A DNA stretch of 22,476 nt from an uncultured Clostridia bacterium (GCA_946626395.1 CAMOUF010000254.1:1-22476), one strand, 5' to 3'; positions 14,204 to 21,309 are shown, counted from the first letter of the stretch. Translations and numbers: made by a program. The notes: generated by a model from the sequence alone, not told the origin.

Positions 14204-15033
14204 TTTCTCAGCAGCCTCCTGTACATCCACGCCCGCAGGCCGCAGGGGGCAAGCCCCACCAGGATATTCCCGCAGGAGCGAACCAGAAAATCCGAAGGCC
14301 GCGTCCAGCCTTCCTTCAGCAGGGAAACGTTATAGGCCATCAAGGTCTTTACATAGGCCCAGCCGCCTCGGCGGCTGTAGAAATCTTTGCCCACCCGGAC
14401 ATAATGCAGCGTCTCCTTGACCGTGTATCCCTTCGCCCCAGACGAAAACATCCGCACAAACAGATCGTAATCCTCCAGAAAGCGCACCGCCCGATAGTTT
14501 CCCGCCTTCAGCACCGCGCTTTTTTTCATCATCACGGCAGGATGGCAGAAGGGCGTTTTCCGGCGGGAAAAACGCACCAGTTCCTCATGGGTTTCGGGGA
14601 ACACCCGCAGCGACACGGGCTTGTCCGGGCTTTCCGTGAATTCGGCGCAGTCGCAGCCCACCAAGTCGGCCCCGTGGGCAAGGGCAGAGCGCAATTCTTT
14701 CTCGCACCGCCGAGGCGCGCAGAGGTCGTCGGCGTCCATCCGGGCGATCCACTCACAGCGGCATGCTTCAATTCCCCGTTTCATGGCCTCCGCCAGGCCT
14801 TGTCTTTCCCGGCCCGGAAGAAAGCGTAACACGCCGGGCAGGCGGCTTTCCCATGCCGAGAGCACTTCCCGGATGGCGGCGGGCAGCGGGCCGTCCTCCA
14901 CGATCACGATTTCCCGGGGCGGCCAGCTTTGCCCGGCCAGAGAAGCCACTGCCTCCTCCACCCACGGAGCCTGATCCCCCTCGTACACCGCCATCAGCGC
15001 GCTGTATGGCGGCAGACCGTTTCTCGGTGCCAT
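14200..15033 (-). CDS. Family 2 glycosyltransferase
   Basis: This 277-residue GT-A enzyme is distinct from the GT2 at 11092-12054. Motifs: YSALMAVYEGD at residues 10-20, IVIVEDGPL (42-50) replacing the usual VDDGS, and the metal-binding ARMDADD (97-103). A later FLEDYDLFVRM matches the ED-rich acceptor/base motif of GT2 enzymes. The C-terminal part may lie along the membrane (RSCGNILVGLAPCGLRAW). The ATG has AGGGGA about ten bases upstream and begins 17 bp after the sugar-phosphate transferase gene. It is the second glycosyl-adding step by operon order, but order in the gene cluster need not equal order in the pathway. Confidence 0.88.
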   Translation of the reverse strand: MAPRNGLPPYSALMAVYEGDQAPWVEEAVASLAGQSWPPREIVIVEDGPLPAAIREVLSAWESRLPGVLRFLPGRERQGLAEAMKRGIEACRCEWIARMDADDLCAPRRCEKELRSALAHGADLVGCDCAEFTESPDKPVSLRVFPETHEELVRFSRRKTPFCHPAVMMKKSAVLKAGNYRAVRFLEDYDLFVRMFSSGAKGYTVKETLHYVRVGKDFYSRRGGWAYVKTLMAYNVSLLKEGWTRPSDFLVRSCGNILVGLAPCGLRAWMYRRLLRK

Positions 15034-15050
15034 ACCTGTCCCCTAACATC

Positions 15051-15725
15051 TTATTTCGCGCCTTTGCCTCTGATGACCCGCGGCACGGTCTGAAGCAGAA
15101 TCCGGATGTCCCATCCCGGATTCATGTTTTCCACATAGTCCAATTCCATTTTCATCCGCTGGGAATAGGTGCAGCCCTGTCTGGCATACACCTGCCAGTA
15201 TCCCGTCAGGCCGGGGGTCACGGACAAAAGCCTGGCCCCATTTTTGCCGTACAGCGCCAGTTCCTCCGGAACGATGGGCCGCGGACCCACCAGGGATAAA
15301 TCTCCCCGTATGACGTTGATCAGCTGGGGCAGCTCATCCAGGCTGGCGGCCCGCAGCAGGCGGCCGATCCCGGTCACCCGGGGATCATGAACCACCTTGA
15401 AATTCCGCTCCCATTCCTGCTGCTGTTCCTGGGTAAACAGGTTCAGCATTTCGTCCGCATGGTTCACCATGGTGCGGAATTTCAGAATTTCGATGGGCCT
15501 GCCCTGTTTTCCAACGCGGCGATGTCGGTAGATCACCGGCCCCGGAGAGGAAACCCGAATGGCCACGGCGGCCGCCAGCATCAACGGAGAAAAAGCGATC
15601 AGCAGCAGAATGGAAAAGCCCACGTCAAACCAACGCTTCACCGTCAGGTAAACGCTCTTATCCGCTTTGCTTACAGCCCTGAGGCCGCAGGCGTCCTTTT
15701 TTATCAGCGCCAAAACAGTTCTCAA
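15051..15725 (-). CDS. Undecaprenyl-phosphate sugar-1-phosphate transferase (PssY/WcaJ-type, short form)
   Basis: This 224-residue enzyme is the probable priming step of the operon: transfer of a sugar-1-phosphate onto undecaprenyl phosphate. All family motifs are present: KRWFD (30-34) before a single membrane/re-entrant helix (about 36-57), SSPGPVIYRHRRVG (59-72), KFRTM (82-86), the catalytic D130-E131 in DELPQLINV, GDLSLVGPRP (141-150) and PGLTGYWQV (171-179). It lacks the extra N-terminal membrane helices of WbaP-like enzymes, so it is the minimal monotopic form. The start is a TTG at 15725 supported by AAGAGGA seven bases upstream; no better ATG exists. It follows the Wzz-like gene by 46 bp. 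Confidence 0.92.
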   Translation of the reverse strand: MRTVLALIKKDACGLRAVSKADKSVYLTVKRWFDVGFSILLLIAFSPLMLAAAVAIRVSSPGPVIYRHRRVGKQGRPIEILKFRTMVNHADEMLNLFTQEQQQEWERNFKVVHDPRVTGIGRLLRAASLDELPQLINVIRGDLSLVGPRPIVPEELALYGKNGARLLSVTPGLTGYWQVYARQGCTYSQRMKMELDYVENMNPGWDIRILLQTVPRVIRGKGAK

Positions 15726-15771
15726 TTCTCTGTCCTCTTGGGTACAGCCAATGTATTTTCAGCTGTGGGTT

Positions 15772-16548
15772 TCACTTCCGGCCGCCGCCCGCGTAAAAGT
15801 CATCCCCAGCGGGAATCACCGCCTGCGGCGTCCCACGCATCAGCCCGCGGAAGTCCTCCAGGGTTTTGATCTTGTCATCATACAGATAGAAGACATACAG
15901 AAGCCACAGGACGGCAGATGAAACGAGAAACACGCACCCGCCGATAAAAGACGCCTGTCGGGGATAAACCGGGGATTTGGGCGTTTGGGCCCGGGACAGA
16001 ATCGTCGGGGCGGTGGTTTTCATGGTTTGGGCGATAAAGCTGCTGCCCACCTCCGCGTACGCGTTGGCGACCTCCGCCGCCTCCCGGCTGCTTTCGCTTT
16101 GGAACGTAATGCTCAGCACCCGGGTATTGTAGAGATTTGTCACCTTCAGGCGGCGCAGCATTTCCTCCTGCGTATAAGGAAGAGAAAGCTGATCAATGAC
16201 CGCCTGGTTCACTTCCCACATTTGAAAGATGATCTGATAATCATTTTTCAGGTAAGACCCGATTTCCAGATCCGACAAGTCCACCAGCGCGTCCTGGTGA
16301 TTGATCACATACAGATACGTGGTGGCCTCATACCGAGGCTTCGCCAGCAGCTTCACATAGGCCCAGGACAAAAGCAGCGCGCCGCCAACGGCCAGCAGCA
16401 GCACCCATTTTTTCTCCAGCAGATACTTTCCGAACCCCAAGGTTTCCTCTTCGACGTTGTCTGGCCTGCGCAAAGCCGTCGCAATCACTTCCTTCTGCGC
16501 CAAGGGCTTCCGCCGCGGCATGGCATAGAAATCCTGTTTGTTTATCAT
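15772..16548 (-). CDS. Wzz/CpsC-type polysaccharide chain-length regulator
   Basis: This protein of 258 residues (or 249 from the second ATG) is the first gene of the exopolysaccharide operon. Two membrane helices (about 48-66 and 201-222) flank an extracytoplasmic region of about 130 residues, and a proline-containing SPVYPRQ segment sits just before the second helix, the classic Wzz layout. The short cytoplasmic tail ends in AGGGRK. Such proteins set chain length and, in Gram-positives, usually activate a separate BY-kinase; no kinase or phosphatase gene lies beside it here. The ATG at 16548 lacks a ribosome site, whereas the in-frame ATG at 16521 (MPRRKPL) has CAGGA five bases before it, so 16521 may be the true start. 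Confidence 0.85.
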   Translation of the reverse strand: MINKQDFYAMPRRKPLAQKEVIATALRRPDNVEEETLGFGKYLLEKKWVLLLAVGGALLLSWAYVKLLAKPRYEATTYLYVINHQDALVDLSDLEIGSYLKNDYQIIFQMWEVNQAVIDQLSLPYTQEEMLRRLKVTNLYNTRVLSITFQSESSREAAEVANAYAEVGSSFIAQTMKTTAPTILSRAQTPKSPVYPRQASFIGGCVFLVSSAVLWLLYVFYLYDDKIKTLEDFRGLMRGTPQAVIPAGDDFYAGGGRK

Positions 16549-16644
16549 ATCATAAACGGAAAATAAAAGCCAGTCTTTTGCATGGACATTCCGTCTTTTT
16601 TATGAAAAGCATTTCACATATTCGTAACTTTTATATTGAATCGT

Positions 16645-16713
16645 CGTATCCGTTCAGCTGTAAAACACTTTAAGTCAGTGAGGAGTTAGGAATGAGGAGT
16701 TAGGAGTTAATAG
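16645..16713. repeat. Heptad repeat element, copy C (half element: flank plus one array)
   Basis: An outer flank at 16645-16680 (TATCCGTTCAGCTGTAA, then AACACTTTAAGTCA) resembles the flanks of copies A and B. It leads into a GAGGAGT/TAGGAGT heptad array at 16680-16713 that is identical at 32 of 34 positions to 19544-19577. No inverted partner array follows before the rpsR terminator, so the copy is truncated. It sits between the rpsR terminator and the start of the exopolysaccharide operon, about 100 bases from the Wzz start. I could not pick a confident operon promoter between 16549 and 16645. Confidence 0.65.
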
Positions 16714-16750
16714 ATTGCTTGTGCATTGTCTACTGGCAAAAACGCAACGC

Positions 16751-16775
16751 AAAAAGCGCCGGAAAACCGGCGCTT
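16751..16775 (-). terminator. Terminator of the rpsF-ssb-rpsR operon
   Basis: A 9-bp stem AAGCGCCGG/CCGGCGCTT with a four-base loop, followed on the minus strand by a T run, lies about 16 bases after the rpsR stop codon. A-rich and T-rich runs on both sides of the stem would also allow weak termination from the other direction. Confidence 0.85.
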
Positions 16776-16790
16776 ATTTTTGAATCAGCC

Positions 16791-17045
16791 TTAGTCCACA
16801 GTATAGGGCAGCAGCGCGATGGCACGGGCGCGCTTGATGGCCTCGCTCAGCTGACGCTGATGCTTGGCGCAGTTGCCGGTCATACGGCGGGGCAGGATCT
16901 TGCCGCGTTCGTTCACGGAACGCTGCAGACGCTTATAATCCTTATAGTCAATGTATTCAATCTTGCTCACGCAGAAATCGCACACCTTACGGCGGGGGCG
17001 CTTTCCACGGGGACGGGGGCGCTTTTCGCCACGATCTTCAGACAT
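16791..17045 (-). CDS. rpsR: Small ribosomal subunit protein bS18
   Basis: This 84-residue protein binds the platform of the 30S subunit as a partner of bS6. The core sequence IDYKDYKRLQRSVNERGKILPRRMTGNCAKHQRQL is diagnostic (given here only as a landmark around residues 32-66). C22, C25, C59 and H62 form a CxxC...CxxxH set, the zinc-binding form of bS18. The N-terminal extension is rich in Arg/Lys. The ATG at 17045 is preceded by GAAGGAGG. It is the third gene of the conserved rpsF-ssb-rpsR operon, 42 bp after ssb, and is followed by a strong terminator; rplI and dnaB are not attached. Confidence 0.97.
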   Translation of the reverse strand: MSEDRGEKRPRPRGKRPRRKVCDFCVSKIEYIDYKDYKRLQRSVNERGKILPRRMTGNCAKHQRQLSEAIKRARAIALLPYTVD

Positions 17046-17087
17046 AATCGTTTATCCTCCTTCTTTTATGATTTCCGTTGAAGGCTA

Positions 17088-17549
17088 TCAGAAAGGCAAT
17101 TCTTCCTCATCCACCTGCACAAAGCCGCCGCCCTGAGGCGCGCTGCCATAGGCCGGGGCGCTTGCCGCGGGCCGGGGCGCTGCGGGCGCCGCCGCGGGGG
17201 CATAGCCGCCCACGTCACCCTGTTCGCTGCGGGGCGTGAGGAATTCCACGTCGTCCGCCTGCACTTCCAGGCTGGCCCTGGCCTGTCCGTCCTGCCCGAT
17301 AAAGGCGGAAGCGGACACCGTACCGGTGATGGCCACCTTCCGGCCCTTGGCCAGATAGCGGCCGCAGATATCGCCCAGCTGACGCCATGCCGTGATGCGG
17401 AAGAAATCCGCTTCGGGCTGGCCCGCTTCGGCGTTGCTGCTCCGGCGGCGGTTCACCGCGATGGTGAACGAGCACAGGGATACGCCGCTCTGGGTGGTGC
17501 GCATTTCAGGGTCACGGGTCAAATTGCCAATCAGAAATACCTTGTTCAT
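17088..17549 (-). CDS. ssb: Single-stranded DNA-binding protein
   Basis: This 153-residue SSB has a complete N-terminal OB fold (MNKVFLIGNLTRDPEMR to about residue 108, with FFRITAWRQLGDICGRYLAKG in the middle). A flexible Ala/Pro/Gly-rich linker follows, then the acidic protein-interaction tail ending DEEELPF, close to the usual DDDIPF. It coats single-stranded DNA at forks and recruits repair proteins such as RecO, also encoded in this window. The ATG at 17549 has GGAGGA six bases upstream and lies 14 bp after the rpsF stop. The position between rpsF and rpsR marks it as the housekeeping copy. Confidence 0.97.
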   Translation of the reverse strand: MNKVFLIGNLTRDPEMRTTQSGVSLCSFTIAVNRRRSSNAEAGQPEADFFRITAWRQLGDICGRYLAKGRKVAITGTVSASAFIGQDGQARASLEVQADDVEFLTPRSEQGDVGGYAPAAAPAAPRPAASAPAYGSAPQGGGFVQVDEEELPF

Positions 17550-17563
17550 CTTCGCTCCTCCGA

Positions 17564-17962
17564 TTATTCAGCGGCAGGGGTTTCCACAGGGGCTTCGGCA
17601 GCGGCGGGGGCTTCAGCGGCAGGAGCCACGGGAGCGGGCCGCACGGCGCGGGGCTTGATGCCCACCTTGCGCTCGATCTGCTTGATCACCTGATAGCGAA
17701 TGACGCTGTCGGAAATCTGAAGGTTGCGCTCCAGTTCCTTGGGAAGATCAGCTTCCGCCTGGAAGTTCACCAGCACATAGTAGCCTTCGGTCTTATAATC
17801 GATGGCATAGGCCAGGCGACGCTTTCCCCACTCTTCCACCTTGTCCACAGAGCCGCCGTTGCCGGTGATCAGCTCGTTGAAACGGTTGATGAGCGCCTTG
17901 CGGGCTTCGTCTTCCACAGCAGGATCGATGATGTACACCACTTCATACTTGTTCATTGTCAT
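17564..17962 (-). CDS. rpsF: Small ribosomal subunit protein bS6
   Basis: This 132-residue protein has the bS6 fold from MNKYEVVYIIDPAVED to about residue 100, including EEWGKRRLAYAI and EGYYVLVNF. It then has an Ala/Pro/Glu-rich, probably disordered tail of about 30 residues that is longer than in model species. It pairs with bS18, encoded two genes downstream. I chose the ATG at 17962 (MTMNKY), five bases after a full GAGGAGG; the ATG two codons later (17956) is a possible alternative at longer spacing. It is the first gene of the rpsF-ssb-rpsR operon. The leader holds complementary segments that could be a site for feedback control by the bS6:bS18 complex, a known principle in bacteria. 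Confidence 0.95.
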   Translation of the reverse strand: MTMNKYEVVYIIDPAVEDEARKALINRFNELITGNGGSVDKVEEWGKRRLAYAIDYKTEGYYVLVNFQAEADLPKELERNLQISDSVIRYQVIKQIERKVGIKPRAVRPAPVAPAAEAPAAAEAPVETPAAE

Positions 17963-17985
17963 TTTCACCTCCTCATGGACATATG

Positions 17986-18013
17986 GCGTCCTATCCTTGT
18001 AGGACGCAAGGAT
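17986..18013 (-). promoter_or_regulatory. Structured rpsF leader with two interlocking pairings
   Basis: In the order of the transcript the leader reads ATCCTT (18013-18008), GCGTCCT (18007-18001), AC, AAGGAT (17998-17993), AGGACGC (17992-17986). Segments 1 and 3 pair over 6 bp and segments 2 and 4 over 7 bp, in the interleaved order of a pseudoknot. The loops between them are zero to two bases long, so the two helices probably exclude each other and form a switch. It lies just before the rpsF ribosome site. I cannot confirm that it matches the published bS6:bS18 mRNA motif. Confidence 0.45.
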
Positions 18014-18026
18014 GTGCCAAGATGGT

Positions 18027-18055
18027 ATTTTACACGATTCGCCGGGAAAATGCAA
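18027..18055 (-). promoter_or_regulatory. Promoter of the rpsF-ssb-rpsR operon
   Basis: On the minus strand TTGCAT (18050-18055) and TAAAAT (18027-18032) are 17 bases apart, with start expected near 18020 and a leader of about 58 bases. The -35 box has the same sequence as that of lonA. Confidence 0.65.
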
Positions 18056-18090
18056 GGGTTTTTGAAAATTTCTTTGGATGAATCAAATGA

Positions 18091-18194
18091 AAAGTTCCAA
18101 GTTCAAAGTTCTAAGCTGATTTAGCTCCCGCGATTCGGCTTGCCAACGCTGGGTGACTATATCGCTCAGAACTGAGAACTTGGAACTGAAAATT
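18091..18194. repeat. Heptad repeat element, copy F (AAGTTCC type)
   Basis: AAGTTCC, AAGTTCA and AAGTTCT heptads (18093-18115) are followed 49 bases later by their inverted counterpart at 18165-18187, pairing at 20 of 23 positions. The loop region is unrelated to the cores of copies A and B. The right array runs on to the stop codon of the LytTR gene (18195-18197), whose last codons AAG TTC AGC themselves resemble the heptad unit. It lies between the rpsF promoter and the end of the regulator gene. Confidence 0.65.
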
Positions 18195-18962
18195 TCAGCT
18201 GAACTTCTGTTCCAGCTCTTCATATTTATCGTGGGTGATCAGAGCGTCGTGTTCGGTGCCCTCCAGCTGCACCACATAGGTCCAGCGGCCATAGGGAGTG
18301 ATATTGCTGATGCGGCGCAGGTTGATGATATAGCTCTTATGGCAGCGGAAAAAGATTTCGGGGTCCAGCCTTTCTTCCATATCCGACAGGGTTTCGCTGA
18401 CCACGTAGCGGCCGTTGCCCGCAGTATAGATCACGGTGGCCCGGTCCTCCCGCTGCACCAGCAGGATGCTTTCCATGTCGATAAAGGATACGCCGTCCTT
18501 ATGCCGCAGCATCAGCCGCCCGGCGGCGGCCTTCAGGGGGCTGGCCGGGACGGCCACGGTTTCCGGACGCGTCCGGTGGAGCCGGTCGTCGATGCGGCTC
18601 AGGGTCTGCTCCAGCCGGTCCAGCTTAAAGGGCTTCACCAGGTAATCAAAGGCGTACACCTCGAAGGCTTCGCCCATGTATTCCTCATGGCCCGTGGCGA
18701 AGATCAGCACGCAGGCGGGATTCTTGTCCTGAATGAGCCGTGCGCATTCCACGCCGTTCTTTTCCGGCATATCCACATCCAGAAACACCACCTGGGGATT
18801 CAGCTTATCAAACAGGGCCATGGCTTCGTCGCCGGTGACGGCCTCCCCCACCACGAAAAACCCGTCGGTGCCCTGGATTTTCTTGCGCAGGATCAGGCGC
18901 ATGCCGGGATCGTCGTCGCAGATGAGGACGGAGATCAGTTTCTTTTCATCGCTGCCGTTCAT
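18195..18962 (-). CDS. LytTR-family response regulator
   Basis: This 255-residue two-component regulator has an N-terminal receiver domain (about 9-125) with the acidic pocket D16-D18, phospho-acceptor D62 (VVFLDVDMPEKNG) and K110 (FDYLVKPFK). The C-terminal LytTR DNA-binding domain (about 148-252) includes ILLVQREDRATVIYT and FFRCHKSYIINLRRI. Such regulators often control cell-envelope, competence or peptide-signalling genes. The start at 18962 has GAGGA six bases upstream, and this ribosome site overlaps the stop region of the preceding gene two bases away, indicating translational coupling. No histidine kinase is in the window, so the signal source is unknown. The 3' end abuts repeat copy F. 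Confidence 0.93.
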   Translation of the reverse strand: MNGSDEKKLISVLICDDDPGMRLILRKKIQGTDGFFVVGEAVTGDEAMALFDKLNPQVVFLDVDMPEKNGVECARLIQDKNPACVLIFATGHEEYMGEAFEVYAFDYLVKPFKLDRLEQTLSRIDDRLHRTRPETVAVPASPLKAAAGRLMLRHKDGVSFIDMESILLVQREDRATVIYTAGNGRYVVSETLSDMEERLDPEIFFRCHKSYIINLRRISNITPYGRWTYVVQLEGTEHDALITHDKYEELEQKFS

Positions 18963-18964
18963 GT

Positions 18965-19519
18965 TTATCCTCGCGTTTGTTTCATGGTGTAGCGCCGCAT
19001 GGGTCTGCGGCCCAGGATTTCGCTGTAAATCACGCCCTGCAGAAGGGCCTTGGCCCGTTCGTTCTGCTCCTCCTCCTGCATGGGAAGGAACTCGGCAGGC
19101 TCGGCGGAAAGGGAATCGCTGAGCATGAAATCATGGCAGCAGTCGATTCCTTCGGTGCCTTCGCCCTGTACGCCCATGACGGGGGTATGCATATGCGTTT
19201 CAAAGGGCTTGGCGGTGTGCCGCTTCTTCGCGGCAGACTGAACAGGCTTTGCCTGGGCCGACACCGTAGGCGCCACGGGCTGCTTCTGTCCCCGCATGGC
19301 GTCCCGCCGATCCCAGCTGTCCTCCTCGTCCTCCCATTCGTCCGCCCGGCTCATGGGGGCGGAGGGAGAAGCGGCGGCGGGAGAGTTGGCGGCGGGCTGA
19401 CGCTGGGGAACGGGCTGTTTTTTTTGATTGGCGGCTTTGGCTTCCGCTTCTTTCTTGCTTCTCATCGCAATGCTAAAGCACCACCAGATGATCACAAGCA
19501 CGATCCATACAAATGGCAT
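18965..19519 (-). CDS. Membrane-anchored conserved hypothetical protein
   Basis: This 184-residue protein has one N-terminal helix (about residues 3-18, VWIVLVIIWWCFSIAM) followed at once by positive charges, so the rest should be cytoplasmic. A Pro/Ala/Gln-rich linker with an acidic patch (DEWEDEEDSWD, 60-70) leads to a C-terminal part containing a His-rich stretch (ETHMHTPVMG), EGIDCCHD (123-130) and QGVIYSEILGRRP (161-173). I recall similar QG(I/V)xxSEILG endings in anchored clostridial proteins without a named function. The ATG at 19519 is preceded by GAAGGGAGG. It is two bases upstream of the LytTR regulator and must be co-translated with it, suggesting a link between the two; that is inference. 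Confidence 0.75.
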   Translation of the reverse strand: MPFVWIVLVIIWWCFSIAMRSKKEAEAKAANQKKQPVPQRQPAANSPAAASPSAPMSRADEWEDEEDSWDRRDAMRGQKQPVAPTVSAQAKPVQSAAKKRHTAKPFETHMHTPVMGVQGEGTEGIDCCHDFMLSDSLSAEPAEFLPMQEEEQNERAKALLQGVIYSEILGRRPMRRYTMKQTRG

Positions 19520-19540
19520 ACGGCAAGCCTCCCTTCAATA

Positions 19541-19700
19541 AGTTAGGAGTTAGGAATGAGGAGTGAGGAGTTAATAGTTGGCGCTTCGCGCCAGATGATA
19601 AAGAGTTAAGAGGGCAGAGTACAGAATTCAGATGTCCATCTGTCTTCAACTCCTCACTCCTCACTCCTAACTGTTTTCAGCTCCTCACTCCTCACTTTTC
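19541..19700. repeat. Heptad repeat element, copy D (GAGGAGT type, palindromic)
   Basis: This copy fills the gap between floA and the anchored-protein gene. A left array of TAGGAGT/GAGGAGT heptads (19541-19577) includes 19548-19572, which pairs with 19648-19672 at 24 of 25 positions. Inside are a TGGCGC-TTC-GCGCCA hairpin (19579-19593), an AGAGTAC/AGAATTC heptad stretch like that in copies A and B, and CAGATG-TC-CATCTG. A second CTCCTCA array (19679-19700) runs directly up to the floA stop codon. No conventional terminator is seen after floA, so this palindrome may do that job. Confidence 0.75.
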
Positions 19701-20711
19701 TTACTTCTTCCCGTCCAGAGGCTTCACGCTGTCAGTGTTGGGCGTGGCGGCCTTGGCGATGCCGGTGCGCATTTCGGTATCGGCGATGGTGTTCTGCATC
19801 TGATAGTAGTCCATCACGCCCAGCTTGCCTTCCCGCAGGGCTTCGGCCATGGCCAGGGGCACCTGCGCCTCGGCCTCCACCACCTTGGCCCGCATCTCCT
19901 GGACGGCGGCCTTCATTTCCTGTTCATGGGCCACAGCCATGGCGCGGCGTTCTTCGGCCTTGGCCTGGGCGATGCGCCGGTCGGCCTCGGCCTGGTCGGT
20001 TTGCAGCTGGGCGCCGATGTTGCGGCCCACGTCGATGTCGGCAATATCAATGGAAAGGATTTCGTAAGCGGTGCCCTTGTCCAGGCCCTTTTCCAGCACG
20101 GTCTGGGAAATGGAATCGGGGTTCTCCAGCACGGCCTTGTGGGTGATGGAGGAGCCGATGGTGGTCACGATGCCTTCGCCAACGCGGGCGATGATGGTTT
20201 CCTCGCCGGCGCCGCCAACCAGGCGCTCAATGTTGGTGCGCACGGTGACCCGGGCCTTGGCCCGCAGCTCGATGCCGTCCTGAGCCACAGCGGCCACCGG
20301 AGGCGTTTCAATGACCTTGGGCAGCACGCTCATCTGCACGGCCTGGAGCACGTCGCGGCCCGCCAGGTCGATGGCGCAGGCGGTGGTGAAGCTCAGGTTG
20401 ATGCTGGCCTGCTTGGCGGAAATCAGGGCGTTGATGACCCGCTCCACATTACCGCCCGCCAGGAAGTGGGTTTCCAGCATATCGGTGGTCACGTCCAGGC
20501 CCGCCTTCCGGGCCTTGATATAAGCGTTCACGATCTTCTGGGGGGAAATGCGGCGGAACCGCATGCCCACCAGGGAACTGATTTTTACCGGGGCGCCGCT
20601 GGCCCGGGCGTTGATCCACAGCCCCAGGGGCACATACCGGAAGAATACGGCGGCCAGGATCAGCACCACCGCCGCCACGATGAGCACGACTATCATTGAT
20701 CCAGAATACAT
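19701..20711 (-). CDS. floA: Flotillin-like protein FloA
   Basis: This 336-residue membrane scaffold organises functional membrane microdomains. An N-terminal hydrophobic hairpin (about 6-28) is followed by FFRYVPLGLWINARASG and a PHB/SPFH-like domain (about 35-220), including the family stretch RFRRISPQKIVNAYIKA. A long Ala/Glu-rich coiled coil follows (about 225-300, AQAKAEERRAMAVAHEQEM). The length matches Bacillus FloA/YqfA (331). The ATG at 20711 has AGGAGGAGA upstream; MIVVL five codons later is less well placed. It follows the NfeD gene by 30 bp, the conserved nfeD-floA pairing. In Bacillus this operon is under SigW, but I see no SigW consensus here. The stop codon abuts repeat copy D. 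Confidence 0.95.
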   Translation of the reverse strand: MYSGSMIVVLIVAAVVLILAAVFFRYVPLGLWINARASGAPVKISSLVGMRFRRISPQKIVNAYIKARKAGLDVTTDMLETHFLAGGNVERVINALISAKQASINLSFTTACAIDLAGRDVLQAVQMSVLPKVIETPPVAAVAQDGIELRAKARVTVRTNIERLVGGAGEETIIARVGEGIVTTIGSSITHKAVLENPDSISQTVLEKGLDKGTAYEILSIDIADIDVGRNIGAQLQTDQAEADRRIAQAKAEERRAMAVAHEQEMKAAVQEMRAKVVEAEAQVPLAMAEALREGKLGVMDYYQMQNTIADTEMRTGIAKAATPNTDSVKPLDGKK

Positions 20712-20741
20712 TTTCTTCTCCTCCTTGCATGATCCGGGCTG

Positions 20742-21242
20742 TCAGCCCTTGATTTCCCGCACGATGATTTTGTTGCCTTCCACCTTAGTCACCTTGACCG
20801 GTTTGCCCTTTTCCAGGTAGCTGCCCTCGGTGAGCACGTTCAGGCGCACGCCGTCAAACTCCGCGAAGCCCACGGGATTGAGCACGGTAACGGTTTCGCC
20901 GGTTTTGCCCAGAAACGCTTCGTTTTCATCATGCTCTGCCGGGACCACGGTGTCCTTTAGAAACAGGGCCGACCGGGACATTTTGCCGTTGGCCGCCGAT
21001 TTCAGCGACACCGATATGGAGATGCCTGCCAGCGCCAGGGCGATCAGCATGGCCGCCAGGCCCGCCGCCGCGCCGTAGGTGTTCCAGGTCATGACCACGC
21101 CCACGGTGATCAGCACCAGGCCGGACAGACCCGGCAGGCCGAAGCCCGGCATGAATACCTCCACCAGCAGCAGGGCGACGCCCGCCAGTAAGCATAAAAC
21201 CAGCGGAAGATTCAGGACAATCACATCCAATATGTTACCCAT
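20742..21242 (-). CDS. NfeD-family membrane protein (short type)
   Basis: This 166-residue partner of flotillin has three to four membrane helices (about residues 8-85, including LPLVLCLLAGVALLLVEVFMPGFGLPGLSG across the first two) and a C-terminal OB-fold NfeD domain (about 115-166: GKTGETVTVLNPVGFAEFDG ... YLEKGKPVKVTKVEGN). It lacks the ClpP-like protease domain of long NfeD proteins. I chose the ATG at 21242 because AAGGGA lies about ten bases upstream; the longer frame starting at 21269 has no ribosome site. It is cotranscribed with floA (30 bp gap) and is thought to work with it in membrane microdomains. Confidence 0.9.
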   Translation of the reverse strand: MGNILDVIVLNLPLVLCLLAGVALLLVEVFMPGFGLPGLSGLVLITVGVVMTWNTYGAAAGLAAMLIALALAGISISVSLKSAANGKMSRSALFLKDTVVPAEHDENEAFLGKTGETVTVLNPVGFAEFDGVRLNVLTEGSYLEKGKPVKVTKVEGNKIIVREIKG

Positions 21243-21280
21243 TCGCTTGCGTCCCTTCCTTTCCTTCATTGGATGAGCCT

Positions 21281-21309
21281 ATCTTATCACGATTTGGAAA
21301 AGAGGAAAA
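21281..21309 (-). promoter_or_regulatory. Possible promoter of nfeD-floA (extended -10)
   Basis: On the minus strand TAAGAT (21281-21286) is preceded by TGA, giving an extended -10, and TTTTCC (21304-21309) is a poor -35 at 17 bases. A TTGACA further upstream (21347-21352) is too far away to pair with this -10. Confidence 0.4.

Noticed and set aside
18091..18115. LytTR operator sites in the AAGTTCC array beside the LytTR gene
   Set aside because: The units break the usual LytTR consensus after GTT, repeat every 7 rather than about 21 bases, and lie at the 3' end of the gene. The match is better explained by the repeat family.
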